Assembly: GCF_013752535.1 (NCBI RefSeq)
Contig: NZ_CP058348.1
Location: forward strand, 2,232,001 to 2,296,000
Direction of reading: 5' to 3'
Source: Bdellovibrio sp. KM01
GTDB lineage: Bacteria > Bdellovibrionota > Bdellovibrionia > Bdellovibrionales > Bdellovibrionaceae
DNA length: 64,000 nt
In this document: positions 17,553 to 27,060 of the stretch, piece after piece
Numbering within the stretch: position 1 is the first letter of the stretch
Layout of the letters: the number at the start of each line of letters is the position of its first letter
The notes under the pieces: model-generated
What the model was told of the DNA's origin: nothing
Seen by the model: the letters and a program-made list of their open reading frames with translations, nothing else
Databases searched by the model: none
Position numbers and translations under genes: made by a program

Positions 17553-18280
17553 AAATCACCCGACTCAAAGTTGCCTGGTGGAGGTGGCGGAGGTGGAATG
17601 AACTCACTGCCGGTACTGAAATCCCCAAAGCCCGTTGGCATTGGTGGAGGAGGTGGTGGTGGTACATCGCCGAAGTCCTCTGGGGAAACGTTCGGTGCTG
17701 GCACGTAGCCATCGCTAAAGTCATCAAATGTTGGTGGAGGTGGGAATGACGAGTTTCCAGGATTGAAACTGCCGCTGCTTCCCCCGCCGCCGCGACCCGT
17801 TCCTGAACTGCCCGCAGTTGAGGTTCCGAAGTTACGTTTCGCGAAATCAAAGCGTGGACGCTCCTGATCAAGTCCCAATTCTTGCGCCAAAGTCGGAAGA
17901 CCTTTCGCTTCGCGGTCCAAGGCTTGATTCTTTGCGGACTGAGCTGCGAAAGCCTTGCGAGTTTCTTCGTAAGCTTGCTCTTCCGATTTCTTTTGTTTTT
18001 CCCAAGCGCGGTACTCAGGGCTGTTTTCGTCCATCAACGGTTCCGCTTTAGGTTTATTTTTTTTATAATCAGCCAGATCGCGGTCTTTTTCAGACGCCCA
18101 CTGCTCCTGCTCCTCAAGGTAAGCGCGCTTCCCGCTTTCGCGAGCTTCGTCGAATCGGCTGAATTTACTTTGATGCTCAGCAAAACCGCGCAGGCGTTCC
18201 TCTTCCGCGTCCATGGCGTAAGCCAGAACTGAGGAAAAACTGAGACCTAAAATAAGCAGTAAACAGCGAGGAGGTTTCAT
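17549..18280 (-). CDS. secreted protein with charged coil and poly-proline tail
   Basis: 243 residues. Signal peptide to about residue 22, a charged helical stretch rich in Glu/Lys/Arg (residues 24-130), then a Gly/Ser linker. It ends with two proline runs (PPPPPPPM and PPPPPPPG) among Phe-Asp motifs. No enzyme motif; a structural or surface-exposed role is possible. Its last codons overlap the convergent membrane protein gene. Confidence 0.75.
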   Translation of the reverse strand: MKPPRCLLLILGLSFSSVLAYAMDAEEERLRGFAEHQSKFSRFDEARESGKRAYLEEQEQWASEKDRDLADYKKNKPKAEPLMDENSPEYRAWEKQKKSEEQAYEETRKAFAAQSAKNQALDREAKGLPTLAQELGLDQERPRFDFAKRNFGTSTAGSSGTGRGGGGSSGSFNPGNSSFPPPPTFDDFSDGYVPAPNVSPEDFGDVPPPPPPPMPTGFGDFSTGSEFIPPPPPPPGNFESGDF

Positions 18281-18389
18281 TCTTGACCCAGTCTATCAGG
18301 AGGCTCCCTTTTTTTTGAGCAAACAAAAAAAGATGCTCGACCTTTGTCCAATAACTTAATAACGTAGGCCCTTGCATCAAGGAGCATCA

Positions 18390-19409
18390 ATGGACGCAAT
18401 GCAGAGCATCGGAATATTCGCCGCACAGACCTTTCTAATCCTCTTTGCTATTTTAGCGGTCATCATAGTCATCGCCGTTCTTGCTGCCAAAGCGGGCCAC
18501 AAAACAGAAGTTGAAGTAGAACTTTTACATAAGAAATACAAAGGCTTCCGCAATCTCCTTAAAGCGCACACAATTTCCAAATCTGAGCGCAAAGAACTTA
18601 AGAAAAAACTTAAAGCAGAACGTAAAGCTCACGATGCAAAATCGCAGGGACACGAAAAGAAAATATTCGTGGTCGACTTTGAAGGCGACGTGAAGGCTTC
18701 GGCGGTTGAAAACCTGCGTGAAGAAATCACAGCGGTCCTGACTATCGCGACTCCGCAAGACGAAGTTGTCGTTCGCGTGGAAAGCCCGGGCGGCGTCGTT
18801 CACGGTTACGGCCTGGCGGCTTCCCAACTTTTGCGTGTACGTGAAAAAAACATTCCTTTGACTGTGTGCGTGGATAAAGTTGCGGCCTCTGGTGGCTACT
18901 TGATGTCTGTGACAGCTAACAAAATCCTATGCGCTCCTTTTGCGATCGTGGGTTCGATCGGCGTGGTGGCTCAGGTTCCAAATCTTCACCGCGTTTTGAA
19001 AAAACACGATGTGGACTTCAAAGAATACACCGCGGGCGAGTACAAACGCACCGTAAGCCTTTTGGGTGAGATCACTCCAAAAGGTGAAGAAAAGTTCAAA
19101 CAGCAACTTGAAGACACGCACGTGTTGTTCAAGGGCTTTGTGGGCAAGTTCCGTCCACAACTTAATTTAGAAGAAGTAGCCACAGGCGAATACTGGTATG
19201 GCGAGCAAGCTATCACTAAGGGCTTAGTGGATGAAATTCGTACAAGCGATGATTACTTGATGACGTTGGCGGACCAACACCAAGTGATCAAAGTGAAGTT
19301 CGAACAAAAACAGTCTATCGGCGATAAACTGACAGGGATTTTAGGGAAAGCCATGAAAAAAGGCGCCCTTTCCATCGTCGAAGAACTAGAAACACGTCGT
19401 TTCCTTTAA
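18390..19409 (+). CDS. sohB: SohB-type S49 peptidase
   Basis: 339 residues (E. coli SohB 349) from ATG 18390 behind AAGGAG. An N-terminal membrane helix (residues 8-35) and charged coil are followed by the ClpP-like S49 domain. SPGGVVHGYG is the oxyanion/turn motif and DKVAASGGYLMSVTANKI carries the catalytic Ser, with a downstream Lys expected. Periplasmic membrane-anchored protease. 15 bases before oppD, so it may be co-transcribed with the peptide importer. Confidence 0.93.
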   Translation: MDAMQSIGIFAAQTFLILFAILAVIIVIAVLAAKAGHKTEVEVELLHKKYKGFRNLLKAHTISKSERKELKKKLKAERKAHDAKSQGHEKKIFVVDFEGDVKASAVENLREEITAVLTIATPQDEVVVRVESPGGVVHGYGLAASQLLRVREKNIPLTVCVDKVAASGGYLMSVTANKILCAPFAIVGSIGVVAQVPNLHRVLKKHDVDFKEYTAGEYKRTVSLLGEITPKGEEKFKQQLEDTHVLFKGFVGKFRPQLNLEEVATGEYWYGEQAITKGLVDEIRTSDDYLMTLADQHQVIKVKFEQKQSIGDKLTGILGKAMKKGALSIVEELETRRFL

Positions 19410-19424
19410 AGAGGTACATAGATA

Positions 19425-20396
19425 GTGCAAGAAACTCCTGTTATCGAAGTCAAAAATCTTGAGACGACCTTCGTTACGAAGGCCGGCCCCTTCAAGGCCG
19501 TTAACAACATTTCTTATTCAATCAACAAAGGCCAAACCATGGGCATCGTCGGGGAATCTGGTTGCGGTAAATCCGTAACTTCATATTCCCTCATGCGATT
19601 GATTGAAAGACCTGGCACTGTTACAGGTGGTCAGGTTTTGCTGAACGGCCGCGATCTTTTGAAAATCAATGAAGCGCAAATGGAAGAAGTTCGCGGTGGC
19701 GAGATGGCCATGATCTTCCAGGAGCCGATGACAGCCTTGAATCCTGTTCTTACGATCGGTCGTCAAATGGACGAACAGATCATGCGCCATAAAAAGTGCA
19801 CACAAAAAGAATCCAAAGACCGCGCGATTGAAATGCTTCGTCTGGTGGGTATTCCGTCGCCTGCTGAACGCTACAACTCTTACCCTCACCAACTCTCGGG
19901 CGGTATGAGACAACGTGCGATGATTGCGATGGCTTTGTCTTGCGATCCCATGTTTTTGATCGCCGATGAACCGACGACAGCTTTGGACGTAACGATCCAA
20001 GCGCAGATTTTGGAACTGATCCAAGGTCTACAACAAAAATTCAATATGACAGTGCAGTTCATCACTCATGACCTGGGCGTGATCTCGGAGATCTCGGACC
20101 GCGTGATGGTGATGTATGGCGGTCAATTCTGTGAACAAGCTGACACTCAAGAACTATTCCTAAATCCTCGCCATCCGTACACGGCGGCGTTGATTGCGTC
20201 TCGTCCAAAGTTTGGCGAGCGCGTGGCAAGACTTAGAACTATCGAAGGTTCTGTTCCTGCTCCTCACGAACTTCCTAAGGGTTGTCCGTTTACGAATCGC
20301 TGCCCGCGTGCCGTGAATGAATGTGCGGTTCTAAAACCACCTGTTGTTGAATTTAAACCTGGCCATACTGTGGCTTGCTTTAACCCGGTAGCTTAA
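19425..20396 (+). CDS. oppD: oligopeptide ABC transporter ATP-binding protein
   Basis: 323 residues, GTG start 19425 behind AGAGG. Walker [10 protein letters not shown]-loop [10 protein letters not shown], signature LSGGMRQR, Walker B LIADEP and switch His in FITHDLGV are all present. The C-terminal OppD/DppD extension carries the [14 protein letters not shown] cysteine cluster, which in this family binds Fe-S. Pairs with OppF to power peptide import. Confidence 0.96.
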   Translation: MQETPVIEVKNLETTFVTKAGPFKAVNNISYSINKGQTMGIVGESGCGKSVTSYSLMRLIERPGTVTGGQVLLNGRDLLKINEAQMEEVRGGEMAMIFQEPMTALNPVLTIGRQMDEQIMRHKKCTQKESKDRAIEMLRLVGIPSPAERYNSYPHQLSGGMRQRAMIAMALSCDPMFLIADEPTTALDVTIQAQILELIQGLQQKFNMTVQFITHDLGVISEISDRVMVMYGGQFCEQADTQELFLNPRHPYTAALIASRPKFGERVARLRTIEGSVPAPHELPKGCPFTNRCPRAVNECAVLKPPVVEFKPGHTVACFNPVA

Positions 20397-20408
20397 GGAG
20401 TGATGCAG

Positions 20409-21395
20409 ATGAACGAAGTCATTCTGGAAGCCAAAAATATCAAAAAGCACTTCCCGATCAAAAAAGGTTTTTTGATGCGCGAAGTGGCCAGCGTTAAAGC
20501 CGTCGACGATGTTTCTTTGATCGTACGCAAAGGTGAAACTTTGGGCCTGGTTGGAGAATCCGGTTGCGGTAAATCCACACTGGGTCGCACGTTGATTCGT
20601 CTTTACGAACCCACAGCCGGATCAATCAATTTTGAAGGTCAAGATTTCCTAAAACTATCTGGTGAACAGCTTCGTCAAAAACGTCGCGACATGCAGATGA
20701 TCTTCCAAGATCCTTTTGCTTCTTTGGATCCGCGTATGACCGTGGGTCAAGCGATCCGCCAGCCAATGGACATCCACAACGTTGGAACCATGGAAGAGCG
20801 TGAAAAACGCGTTTTGGAATTGATTGAAGTTGTGGGTCTTAGAAAATCCACAGTGAATCGCTACCCGCATGAATTCTCTGGTGGTCAACGTCAGCGTATT
20901 TCTATTGCCCGCGCGATTGCTTTGAATCCTGAACTTATTATTTGTGACGAACCGGTTTCGGCGTTGGATGTTTCCATTCAAGCTCAGATCTTGAACTTGT
21001 TGGAAGACCTGCAACAGAAATTGGGTCTGACTTATATTTTCATCTCTCATGATCTTTCCGTGATTGAGCACATCTGTGATCGTATTGCGGTGATGTACCT
21101 GGGCAAGATCGTAGAAATCGCGGAACGCGATGAACTTTTCTCGAACCCACAACATCCTTACACCCAGGCGTTGATCGGTGCGATCCCACGCGTGGGCCAC
21201 GGTAAGAAAATGATGAAGAAATCATTGGGTGGAGAAGTGCCAAGCCCCATCAATCCACCTTCAGGCTGCTCTTTCCATACACGCTGTCCGTATGTCATGG
21301 ACGTTTGTAAGGAAAAGATCCCGGTTCTTGAGGGCGCTGGCACTCACCAAAAAGCATGCTGGTTGGATAAAGCACCCGTTATGCGGGCTGAATAA
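20409..21395 (+). CDS. oppF: oligopeptide ABC transporter ATP-binding protein
   Basis: 328 residues from ATG 20409. That start is preferred to GTG 20400 or ATG 20403 because AAGGAG lies 8 bases before it. Walker [10 protein letters not shown], signature FSGGQRQR, Walker [17 protein letters not shown]-terminal Cys cluster [14 protein letters not shown]. Partner of OppD, 12 bases downstream of it. Confidence 0.96.
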   Translation: MNEVILEAKNIKKHFPIKKGFLMREVASVKAVDDVSLIVRKGETLGLVGESGCGKSTLGRTLIRLYEPTAGSINFEGQDFLKLSGEQLRQKRRDMQMIFQDPFASLDPRMTVGQAIRQPMDIHNVGTMEEREKRVLELIEVVGLRKSTVNRYPHEFSGGQRQRISIARAIALNPELIICDEPVSALDVSIQAQILNLLEDLQQKLGLTYIFISHDLSVIEHICDRIAVMYLGKIVEIAERDELFSNPQHPYTQALIGAIPRVGHGKKMMKKSLGGEVPSPINPPSGCSFHTRCPYVMDVCKEKIPVLEGAGTHQKACWLDKAPVMRAE

Positions 21396-21420
21396 TTTAG
21401 GTATCAACAAGGAGAAACGA

Positions 21421-23109
21421 ATGTTGAATAGACTTGCAAAAGGATTGTTGCTGGGAGCCGCTCTTGGAATGAGCGCACAAGCTGTGGCAGCTCCTTCTAA
21501 TGCCGAATTGAAAATCGGTATTTCTCAGGAATTTGAAACTTTGAATCCCATCATCATGTCCATGTCGGCATCCGCTTACATGTACCGTATGGTGGGTCGT
21601 TCATTGGTGAACCTGACTCCGGATGGAAAATGGGTTCCGCAATTAGCGAAAGAGATTCCTTCGATCGAAAAAGGCACTGCTAAAATCATCGACGATGGCG
21701 GCAAAAAGAAAATCGTCGCTAACTGGGAAATCATCGACGGCGCTAAATGGGGCGACGGCAAACCAGTTATCTGTGCCGACTTTATCGCTTCTCAAAAAAT
21801 TGCCACGTCTCCTAACGTAGCTGTTGGTGAGAAAGAGCAATGGACTCAAGTTGAAAAAATCGACGTGGATCCAAAAAATCCTAAAAAATGTACTTTCAAA
21901 TACGACAAAGCGATCTGGAGCTTCTATCAATTGGCTCAGTTCTTCCCAGTGCCTGCGCACTTGGAGCTGGCTGTCTTTGAAAAACACGGCAAAGCTAAAG
22001 AAGGTTACGAAAAGAACTCTAACTATGTTCGTAATCCCACCAACCCGGGTCTTTACAGCGGTCCTTATGTGATCACTGAAGTGAAATTGGGTTCGCACGT
22101 GGCTTTTGCACCAAATCCACATTTCTATGGTAAAAAACCAAACATCCAAAAAGTGATCGTAAAATTGATTCCGAACACAGGAACAATGGAAGCGAACCTT
22201 CGTTCCGGAACTATTGATATGGTTTCTGTTCTGGGTTTGGATTTTGACCAAGCCTTGGCTTTCGAGAAAAAAGCGAAAGCAGAAGGTCTGCCATTCGACG
22301 TTTTGTTCGTACCGTCCGTGACTTACGAACATATCGACTTGAACCTGGACAACCCGATCTTGAAAGATGTGAAAGTACGTAAAGCACTTTTGTACTCGAT
22401 CAACCGTGATGACTTGGTAAAAGCTTTGTTCGAAGGCCGCCAAGAAGTCGCAGTTCACAATGTTTCCCCTAAAGATCCTTGGTTCACTAAAGATCCAAAA
22501 GTGATCACAACGTATGCTTACTCTAAACGTACTGGCGGAAAATTATTGGATGAAGCGGGTTGGAAAATGGGTGCTGATGGTTTCCGTTCTAAAGACGGCA
22601 AACGCCTTTCATTGGTATTCCAAACAACTGCAGGTAACAAAACTCGTGAGTTGGTTCAGGTTTACCTACAAAACCAATGGAAACAAAACGGCATCGAGGT
22701 TCTAGTTAAAAACGAACCAGCACGTGTATTCTTCGGTGATACGATGTCTAAACGTAAATTCGCTGGTATGGCTTTGTTTGCGTGGGTTTCTTCTCCGGAA
22801 AACTCACCTCGTTCCACTTTGTCTTCTAAAGCAATTCCATCCAATAAAAATGGTTGGTCAGGTCAGAACTATATGGGCTGGACAAATGCTCAAGTGGATA
22901 AAGATCTAGATGCTTTGGATCTGGAGTTTGATGCGAAAAAACGCACAGCTTTGGTTCACGACATGTTGAAACAATACACTGATGAAGTTCCTGTACTTCC
23001 TTTGTACTACCGCTCTGACATCTCTGTAGTTCCTAAGAATTTGAAAAACTACAAAATGTCTGGTCACCAGTTCTACGAAACTAACTATATCGAAGACTGG
23101 TCTTTGTAA
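21421..23109 (+). CDS. oppA: oligopeptide-binding protein, SBP family 5
   Basis: 562 residues from ATG 21421 behind AAGGAG. Signal peptide ending AVAAPSNAELKIG. Extracellular solute-binding family 5 features: LNPIIMSMSASAYMYRMVGR, then ALLYSINRDDLVKAL, and a C-terminal DEVPVLPLYYRSDI. Captures peptides in the periplasm and hands them to OppB/OppC. No lipobox, so soluble. Confidence 0.95.
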   Translation: MLNRLAKGLLLGAALGMSAQAVAAPSNAELKIGISQEFETLNPIIMSMSASAYMYRMVGRSLVNLTPDGKWVPQLAKEIPSIEKGTAKIIDDGGKKKIVANWEIIDGAKWGDGKPVICADFIASQKIATSPNVAVGEKEQWTQVEKIDVDPKNPKKCTFKYDKAIWSFYQLAQFFPVPAHLELAVFEKHGKAKEGYEKNSNYVRNPTNPGLYSGPYVITEVKLGSHVAFAPNPHFYGKKPNIQKVIVKLIPNTGTMEANLRSGTIDMVSVLGLDFDQALAFEKKAKAEGLPFDVLFVPSVTYEHIDLNLDNPILKDVKVRKALLYSINRDDLVKALFEGRQEVAVHNVSPKDPWFTKDPKVITTYAYSKRTGGKLLDEAGWKMGADGFRSKDGKRLSLVFQTTAGNKTRELVQVYLQNQWKQNGIEVLVKNEPARVFFGDTMSKRKFAGMALFAWVSSPENSPRSTLSSKAIPSNKNGWSGQNYMGWTNAQVDKDLDALDLEFDAKKRTALVHDMLKQYTDEVPVLPLYYRSDISVVPKNLKNYKMSGHQFYETNYIEDWSL

Positions 23110-23132
23110 TTCGTATTTAAGAGAGGCTACCC

Positions 23133-24104
23133 ATGACTACATTTATCACCCGTCGCATCTTGCAAACTCTCGCAGTGATAGCTGTGCTATCCTACGTGGT
23201 TTTTGTTCTGATGAGTTTAATGCCCGGAGATCCGGTGGACATGATGGTGGCCTCAAACCCCAAAATCACGGCTGAAGACGTTGCCCGTCTGAAAACTTTG
23301 TATGGATTGGATCAACCGATCTACAAACGTTATGGAAACTGGATGGCGTCATTAGTGACCGGTGACTTGGGTTACAGCCGTACTTATCGTGTGCCCGTTC
23401 AGGAATTGATGGGCCCACGTCTTTGGAACACCTTTATTCTTTCTGCGGCATCACTGTTTTTGTCGATCGTGATTGCGGTTCCACTGGGAGTGATTTCGGC
23501 ATTAAAACCAAACTCCAAAACCGACTATTTCATGAATTTCTTTTCGTTTGCAGGTATCTCGATACCCTCGTTCTGGCTGGCGATCGTATTAATTATCGTC
23601 TTTGCCGTAAAAATCCCGCTGTTCCCGGCCGGAGGCACACAAACTATTGGTGCTGAGAATATGGGATTCTGGGCCGACATCATGGACCGTGCGAAGTATT
23701 TGGTATTGCCAGTACTGTCTTTGTCGATTCAACAAATCGGTCGTTTCTCGCGCTTTACTCGTTCCGCAATGGCCGAGGCTATGCGCAATGACTTTATCCG
23801 TACGGCGAAAGCCAAAGGTCTTAACTATAAGACCGTGGTTTGGAAGCATGCTTTCAGAAATGCTTTGATTCCTTTGATCACGATCTTAGCTTTAAGCATC
23901 TCCACTTTATTCTCGGGTGCTCTTTTGACTGAAACCGTTTTTGCTTACCAAGGAGTAGGTAAATTGGTTTACGACTCGATCATCGGTAACGACTATAACG
24001 TGGCGATGATTTCATTTGTTATTTCTGTGAGCATGGTTTTGCTAATGAACTTAGTGGCCGACATCCTTTACGGATTCGCAGATCCACGTATTGCTTACAA
24101 GTAG
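23133..24104 (+). CDS. oppB: oligopeptide ABC transporter permease
   Basis: 323 residues, six membrane spans. N-terminal FITRRILQTLAVIAVLSYVVF and MPGDPVDMM are typical of OppB/DppB. The ATPase-contact EAA loop is ...MRNDFIRTAKAKGL. The downstream oppC frame begins close to or overlapping its end, depending on the oppC start. Confidence 0.96.
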   Translation: MTTFITRRILQTLAVIAVLSYVVFVLMSLMPGDPVDMMVASNPKITAEDVARLKTLYGLDQPIYKRYGNWMASLVTGDLGYSRTYRVPVQELMGPRLWNTFILSAASLFLSIVIAVPLGVISALKPNSKTDYFMNFFSFAGISIPSFWLAIVLIIVFAVKIPLFPAGGTQTIGAENMGFWADIMDRAKYLVLPVLSLSIQQIGRFSRFTRSAMAEAMRNDFIRTAKAKGLNYKTVVWKHAFRNALIPLITILALSISTLFSGALLTETVFAYQGVGKLVYDSIIGNDYNVAMISFVISVSMVLLMNLVADILYGFADPRIAYK

Positions 24105-24132
24105 GTCGCAGATGTCAGGAAGTGAATTAACA

Positions 24133-25329
24133 ATGAATAACATAGATATGTCGACAACACTTACAGACAAAGACCGCGCGGATCTTGAAAAAGCGATGCC
24201 GATGTGGAAGATGATTCTTACCCAGTTCTTGGACCACAAGTTGGCCGTGGCGGGATCGATCATCATCGCTTTGTTTCTTTTGGTTGCGATCTTTGCCAAT
24301 ACAATTGAATCCATCACGGGCCTTGATCCCGACGCCCAAAACGTCGCAAACCGTTACGTGGCGCCATTCGAGACAACCCAAGCTGGTCCCGATGTTCGCG
24401 AAACTGAAATTGAAAAATTCATTTTAGCGAACCCGAACGAAGCTGACAAAATTCAAAAGGCCTTGGTCGAAAAAGGACTGGTTTCAGTCCCTGAAGCCGA
24501 TGCGATTTACGATGTGGGTTCTAAAGAAGTTCCTGAAGCGATCAAAATCTTTAAGTCTTTGGACATTCCAGAAACCAAAGGATTGTTGAAAACCTTTGAT
24601 GGCTTTAAAACTTTCCACTTTTTTGGAACTGATGAATTGGGCCGCGATGTTTTCATCCGTCTGGTTTATGGGACTCGCGTTTCCATGGGTGTGGGGGTTT
24701 TAGTCGCCATCGCATCTGCATTAGTGGGTCTTTTAATCGGAAGTATCGCCGGTTACTATGGTGGTTGGATCGACACCGCATTGATGCGTGTGACGGATGC
24801 TTTGCTAAGTCTTCCGACGATTCCAGTTTTGATCGTCATGGCTGCGATCGACTTTACTAAAATCCCCGTTTTAAATGCCATCGTCAGCACCCAGAACGAG
24901 TCGATCTTTAAGATGATCATCATCCTGTGCCTGTTTTCATGGATGACGGTTGCACGCTTGGTACGTGGAAGTATCTTGTCCTTGCGCGAGCGCGAGTTCA
25001 TTTTGGCAGCAAGAACTTTGGGTGCAAAAGACAGCACAATCATCATTCGTCACATGTTCCCGAACGTCATCGCTCCGATGTTGGTATCAATCACTTTGGG
25101 CGTCGGCGAATCCATCTTGTTTGAAGCAGCCCTTTCCTTCTTGGGTTTGGGTATCATGCCACCAACACCAAGCTGGGGGAATATGCTGAACAACGCTCAA
25201 GAGTTGATTTACCAAGCACCGTTCCTGGCAATCTTGCCAGGCATCTTGATCTTACTTACAACAATCAGCTTCAACTATCTGGGCGACGGCCTCCAAGACG
25301 CGATCGATCCAAAATCCGTTCGCCGCTAG
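24133..25329 (+). CDS. oppC: oligopeptide ABC transporter permease with long periplasmic insertion
   Basis: 398 residues from ATG 24133, which follows AGGAAG; ATG 24112 is an alternative. Most OppC proteins have about 300. After membrane span 1 there is a charged stretch of about 90 residues (DPDAQNVANRY... to ...LLKTFDGFKTFHF) before the family motif FFGTDELGRDVF. The EAA loop LREREFILAARTLGA and the C-terminal LSFLGLGIMPPTPSWG are normal. The insertion probably faces the periplasm and the OppA docking side. Last gene of the operon. Confidence 0.93.
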   Translation: MNNIDMSTTLTDKDRADLEKAMPMWKMILTQFLDHKLAVAGSIIIALFLLVAIFANTIESITGLDPDAQNVANRYVAPFETTQAGPDVRETEIEKFILANPNEADKIQKALVEKGLVSVPEADAIYDVGSKEVPEAIKIFKSLDIPETKGLLKTFDGFKTFHFFGTDELGRDVFIRLVYGTRVSMGVGVLVAIASALVGLLIGSIAGYYGGWIDTALMRVTDALLSLPTIPVLIVMAAIDFTKIPVLNAIVSTQNESIFKMIIILCLFSWMTVARLVRGSILSLREREFILAARTLGAKDSTIIIRHMFPNVIAPMLVSITLGVGESILFEAALSFLGLGIMPPTPSWGNMLNNAQELIYQAPFLAILPGILILLTTISFNYLGDGLQDAIDPKSVRR

Positions 25330-25354
25330 AATTCAAATCACAATTTAGCATCCC

Positions 25355-25385
25355 AAAAAAGCCACTCCCAAAGAGTGGCTTTTTT
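25355..25385 (+). terminator. terminator of the opp operon
   Basis: 13-bp stem AAAAAAGCCACTC/GAGTGGCTTTTTT with a 5-base loop, 25 bases after the oppC stop. Confidence 0.92.
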
Positions 25386-25411
25386 TATTCTCCGCAAATG
25401 CAGATGGACGA

Positions 25412-25546
25412 GGTTTGAGAGGCGAGGCAAGGGCCTGCAATGCAGTGACCTCCGTCGGCGCAGGATGCGCGAACCGCCGCAGGCGGCGACGGTGAAGCAC
25501 GATGCTGTGTCACGGAATTGCAGGCCCTTGCCTCGCCTCTCAAACC
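25412..25546. repeat. 135-nt hairpin with 30-bp perfect inverted repeat
   Basis: 25412-25441 is the exact reverse complement of 25517-25546. Inside, GTGAC (25445-25449) pairs with GTCAC (25509-25513), and the apical part is G+C-rich with smaller stems. It lies in the 294-base gap after the opp terminator. Further right, at about 25624-25635, is the 12-base palindrome GTGCCCGGGCAC. No open frame with a ribosome site fits it. Confidence 0.85.
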
Positions 25547-25679
25547 GCCGCGCCACCTGCCAATTTGCTGTACACCCGTGAAAAAAGCACCCAACTCCCC
25601 CAGCGTCCTGCAATCTGGTGGAGCGTGCCCGGGCACGGAACTTGGAATAGGTACTCCTAGATTTTCTATGGGAGTCTTT

Positions 25680-26156
25680 ATGAAAACTGTCTTGTCTTTT
25701 GTTTTCACAATTCTTTTTGCCAATAACACCTTTGCGGCGGCGAATTCCACACCGGCCTCTGGTGAGGTTATGTGCCGTGCTAAAGCGAAAGAAATCGCTG
25801 CTTCCACGTACTCTGGCTGCATGGATGAGTACAACACAGCTCAGGTAAAATCGATTCGCGAGGCCTATCAAAAAGACCTGGCGGCAGTAAAAGCCAAGTA
25901 CGATAAAAAGCTTAAGGCTCTTAAAAAAGGCTCATCAAATGTGAATGCGAATAACACTGCAAATGCCGCTAAACCGTCTAAGGGCTTGGCTAAGGAGCTT
26001 CCAGCGAAATCAGTGAACCAATCTGAGACTACTCCAGTGAATATGAATACGTCTGACGAGAATGCCGTCGTAGCTACTCAGTCTTCAGACGCGGCGCTAG
26101 AAAATGAGGCCGCTTTGTCTGACCAAAACGAATTAAATGAGACTACAGCCCAATAG
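25680..26156 (+). CDS. secreted hypothetical protein
   Basis: 158 residues from ATG 25680 behind GGGAGTC. Signal peptide ending TFAAA. A short helical part has two Cys (EVMCRAKAKEI, YSGCMDEY) and Lys-rich coil (AVKAKYDKKLKALKKG). The tail is low-complexity and rich in Asn, Ala, Ser and Thr. No family recognised. Upstream of tatA but with its own spacing of 81 bases. Confidence 0.75.
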   Translation: MKTVLSFVFTILFANNTFAAANSTPASGEVMCRAKAKEIAASTYSGCMDEYNTAQVKSIREAYQKDLAAVKAKYDKKLKALKKGSSNVNANNTANAAKPSKGLAKELPAKSVNQSETTPVNMNTSDENAVVATQSSDAALENEAALSDQNELNETTAQ

Positions 26157-26237
26157 TCCCTAGTCTTGGATTGATTTTCCTCCCTGAGCAGTCTAAAACG
26201 TGTAGACTGATTAAAACCTCTGGGAGGAGTCTTTCTA

Positions 26238-26492
26238 ATGGGTGAGTTTAGCCTTACACATCTTCTGTTACTTGGCCTGATCTTCTTGATCTTTTTTGGA
26301 CCAAGCCGTCTACCACAACTGGGTCAATCTTTGGGTAAAGCTATCCGCGGATTCAAACAAGGTTTGAACGAAATCGACGTTGATGCAAAAGACATCAAAG
26401 ACAACGTAAACAACCAACAAGTTTCACACCAACAACAACAAGGCCAACAAGTTAACCAAACTCAAAGCCAAAAAGATCCACACAACTCTTAG
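26238..26492 (+). CDS. tatA: Tat translocase subunit TatA, copy 1
   Basis: 84 residues. The N-terminal hydrophobic helix with FFGPSRLPQLG and the amphipathic helix SLGKAIRGFKQGLNEI are diagnostic for TatA/E. The tail is rich in Gln/Asn (NNQQVSHQQQQGQQVNQ). It forms the pore-like component exporting folded proteins with TatC, which is not in this window. GGGAGGAGT ribosome site. Closely related copy follows 32 bases later. Confidence 0.95.
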   Translation: MGEFSLTHLLLLGLIFLIFFGPSRLPQLGQSLGKAIRGFKQGLNEIDVDAKDIKDNVNNQQVSHQQQQGQQVNQTQSQKDPHNS

Positions 26493-26524
26493 TTGTGTGA
26501 TTCTTTGGAATCGGGAGATTTAAA

Positions 26525-26764
26525 ATGGGTTCATTAAGCCTTACACATCTTCTTCTCATCGCACTAGTTTTCTTGGTCTTCTTTGGTCCAAGCAAATTGC
26601 CTCAATTGGGTTCTTCTTTGGGTCAAGCCATCCGTGGCTTCAAAAAAGGTTTGAACGAAATTGATGCTGATGAAAAAGTGGCGCCACAACAAGTGTCCCA
26701 CCAACAAAACCAAGGTCAGCAAATGAACCAAACGCAAACAAACAAAGAGCCTCATAACTCTTAA
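26525..26764 (+). CDS. tatA: Tat translocase subunit TatA, copy 2
   Basis: 79 residues, FFGPSKLPQLG and SLGQAIRGFKKGLNEI as in copy 1, with the same kind of Gln-rich tail (VSHQQNQGQQMNQTQ) ending EPHNS against DPHNS. The pair clearly arose by tandem duplication. Ribosome site TCGGGAG. Followed by a terminator. Confidence 0.95.
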   Translation: MGSLSLTHLLLIALVFLVFFGPSKLPQLGSSLGQAIRGFKKGLNEIDADEKVAPQQVSHQQNQGQQMNQTQTNKEPHNS

Positions 26765-26789
26765 TTGTTTTCGCAAATTTGGATTTAAT

Positions 26790-26822
26790 AAAAAGCCTTC
26801 TGGGAAACCATGAAGGCTTTTT
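26790..26822 (+). terminator. terminator after tatA copy 2
   Basis: 11-bp stem AAAAAGCCTTC/GAAGGCTTTTT with an 11-base loop, followed by TGTTTTTT. Confidence 0.85.
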
Positions 26823-26856
26823 TGTTTTTTGAAGAGCGTCCGTCACGCAAAACAGT

Positions 26857-27048
26857 TCATCTCCACTTCGGCAACTGAGTGCAACTATCGAATATCCTAA
26901 CGTACTTGCAAGATTCACTGCCGCTCCGGTTGCTGCATGCATCAAACAGATTGTGACAGTTTACCTCCGCTTCGGTAACTGTGTGTGTTGGTCCGGCCGA
27001 ATTTACGCACATGCCGGAAGCTTTAAATTGAAAATCGACAGAAGGCAT
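26857..27048 (-). CDS. small cysteine-rich protein, perhaps frameshifted near its 3' end
   Basis: 63 residues, 5 Cys, starting 12 bases after the GDPD stop codon and without a clear ribosome site. The DNA for HTVTEAEVNC is repeated about 100 bases downstream, but in another frame (HSVAEVEMNC, ending at 26843). A one-base indel near 26890 would join both copies in one frame. No family recognised. Confidence 0.4.
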   Translation of the reverse strand: MPSVDFQFKASGMCVNSAGPTHTVTEAEVNCHNLFDACSNRSGSESCKYVRIFDSCTQLPKWR

Positions 27049-27060
27049 TTTGAATTGGAT

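Noticed and set aside
25440-25680. Upstream extension of the 25680 secreted protein to 25518
   Set aside because: It would run through the hairpin arm and lose the signal peptide at the N terminus; the ribosome site is at 25680.
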